A stretch of DNA of 64,000 bases from an uncultured Anaerolineaceae bacterium (GTDB lineage Bacteria > Chloroflexota > Anaerolineae > Anaerolineales > Anaerolineaceae). A program made the translations under genes and the position numbers. Below are positions 63,601 to 64,000 of this stretch, piece by piece. The notes beneath the pieces are model-generated. The model was not told where the DNA came from, ran no database searches, and saw only the letters and a list, made by a program, of their open reading frames with translations. The stretch covers positions 1 to 64,000 of the forward strand of contig CAKMKJ010000052.1 in the NCBI GenBank assembly GCA_927443345.1. Reading direction: 5' to 3'. Positions within the stretch are counted from its first letter, which is position 1. The number at the start of each line of letters is the position of its first letter.

Positions 63601-64000
63601 ATGCAGACAATCACGTTACCCGCAGAAAATCCAGAATCCATCAGTTCGGCCTTATCGTTAATCAGAGATGGTGAAATTGTCGCTTTTCCTACCGATACAG
63701 TTTATGGTTTGGGAGCAGACCCTTTTCAAGCCACGGGGATAATTAAACTGTTTGAAGCCAAAGGCCGCGATTCCAACAAGGCAATCGCCATCCTGATCGG
63801 TTCTATTGAACAAGCCAGCCTGGTAACCGATCACATGCCGGATATGGCAATTCGCCTTTGCGAAGTTTTTTGGCCTGGCATGGTGACTGTCATCGTTCCC
63901 CGCAAAAACACCCTGCCCGAATTGATTTCTAATGTAGACCGCATCGGCATCCGCATGCCTAACCATCCAGTTGCGCTCGAAATGTTGAGAACTTATGGTC
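63601..64000 (+). CDS. L-threonylcarbamoyladenylate synthase (cut by window end)
   Basis: The frame starts ATG 63601 (MQTITLPAENPESI) and is open to the end of the window, so only the first 133 residues are seen. VAFPTDTVYGLGADPF and RDSNKAIAILIGS match the YrdC/Sua5 domain, which makes threonylcarbamoyl-AMP for the t6A modification of tRNAs reading ANN codons. It begins 12 bases after the prmC stop, completing a common prfA-prmC-tsaC order. Whether a C-terminal Sua5 domain follows cannot be told. Confidence 0.93.
   Translation, partial: MQTITLPAENPESISSALSLIRDGEIVAFPTDTVYGLGADPFQATGIIKLFEAKGRDSNKAIAILIGSIEQASLVTDHMPDMAIRLCEVFWPGMVTVIVPRKNTLPELISNVDRIGIRMPNHPVALEMLRTYG

Overview
The window is a gene-dense (about 90% coding) bacterial chromosome segment of moderate G+C, holding about 70 protein genes, two tRNA genes, the RNase P RNA gene, no rRNA, no CRISPR array and no insertion sequence. 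The gene set fits a single-membrane member of the Chloroflexota, probably class Anaerolineae. The reasons are exported proteins with Thr/Pro-rich linkers, a LytR-CpsA-Psr protein, FemAB-like transferases, receiver-CpaE fusions, no outer-membrane genes, and house-keeping proteins of Gram-positive/Chloroflexi style. This placement is an inference from protein style, not from a marker-gene search.

Layout. 1-7.4 kb: a STAS protein with a very large HATPase-GAF-PP2C protein, a FtsB-like protein, tRNA-Leu, a degenerate histidine kinase and an LCP lipoprotein. 7.4-16.6 kb: a catalytically degenerate tyrosine recombinase, tilS, a receiver-CpaE ATPase, a sirtuin, mutL, a HAD nucleotidase, an S41 protease and an S1-domain protein. 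16.6-27.5 kb: pyrG behind an apparent transcription attenuator, a VapBC-type pair, eno, a hydrolase, a methyltransferase, ruvB-queA-uracil-DNA glycosylase, upp, tpiA and a CBS-ACT protein. 27.5-28.6 kb: rnpB with odd repeats after it and a DUF3293 gene. 28.9-34.6 kb: a complete seven-gene Mrp Na+/H+ antiporter operon. 35-41.8 kb: a pentapeptide protein, OsmC plus an XRE-cupin-NifX fusion, a second receiver-CpaE protein with a receiver-HPt protein, a VTT membrane protein, udk, YhcH and an AT-rich orphan. 41.9-52.5 kb: tRNA-Thr, a GT4 glycosyltransferase, dinB, a phosphoglucose/phosphomannose isomerase, a 59-residue protein, an AI-2E-family permease, an FHA protein, a possible structured RNA, thpR-rsfS, bcp and a UbiA-like protein. 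52.5-60.3 kb: a leftward surface-polysaccharide operon with two FemAB-like transferases around a Nudix gene. 60.4-64 kb: RidA, DUF3597 and prfA-prmC-tsaC, the last cut by the window edge.

The clearest cross-gene signal is promoter architecture. At least seven genes (LCP, tilS, mutL, the HAD gene, ruvB, udk, dinB) have a -10 element ending 6-7 bases before a start codon, five of these starts being fixed by protein-family alignment, and none has a Shine-Dalgarno sequence, so their mRNAs should be leaderless. Other genes have ordinary leaders with strong Shine-Dalgarno sequences. Further points of interest are the pyrG leader, the rnpB-trailing hairpins, the UUCG-hairpin region near 49.7 kb, and several proteins that keep their fold but have lost catalytic residues.
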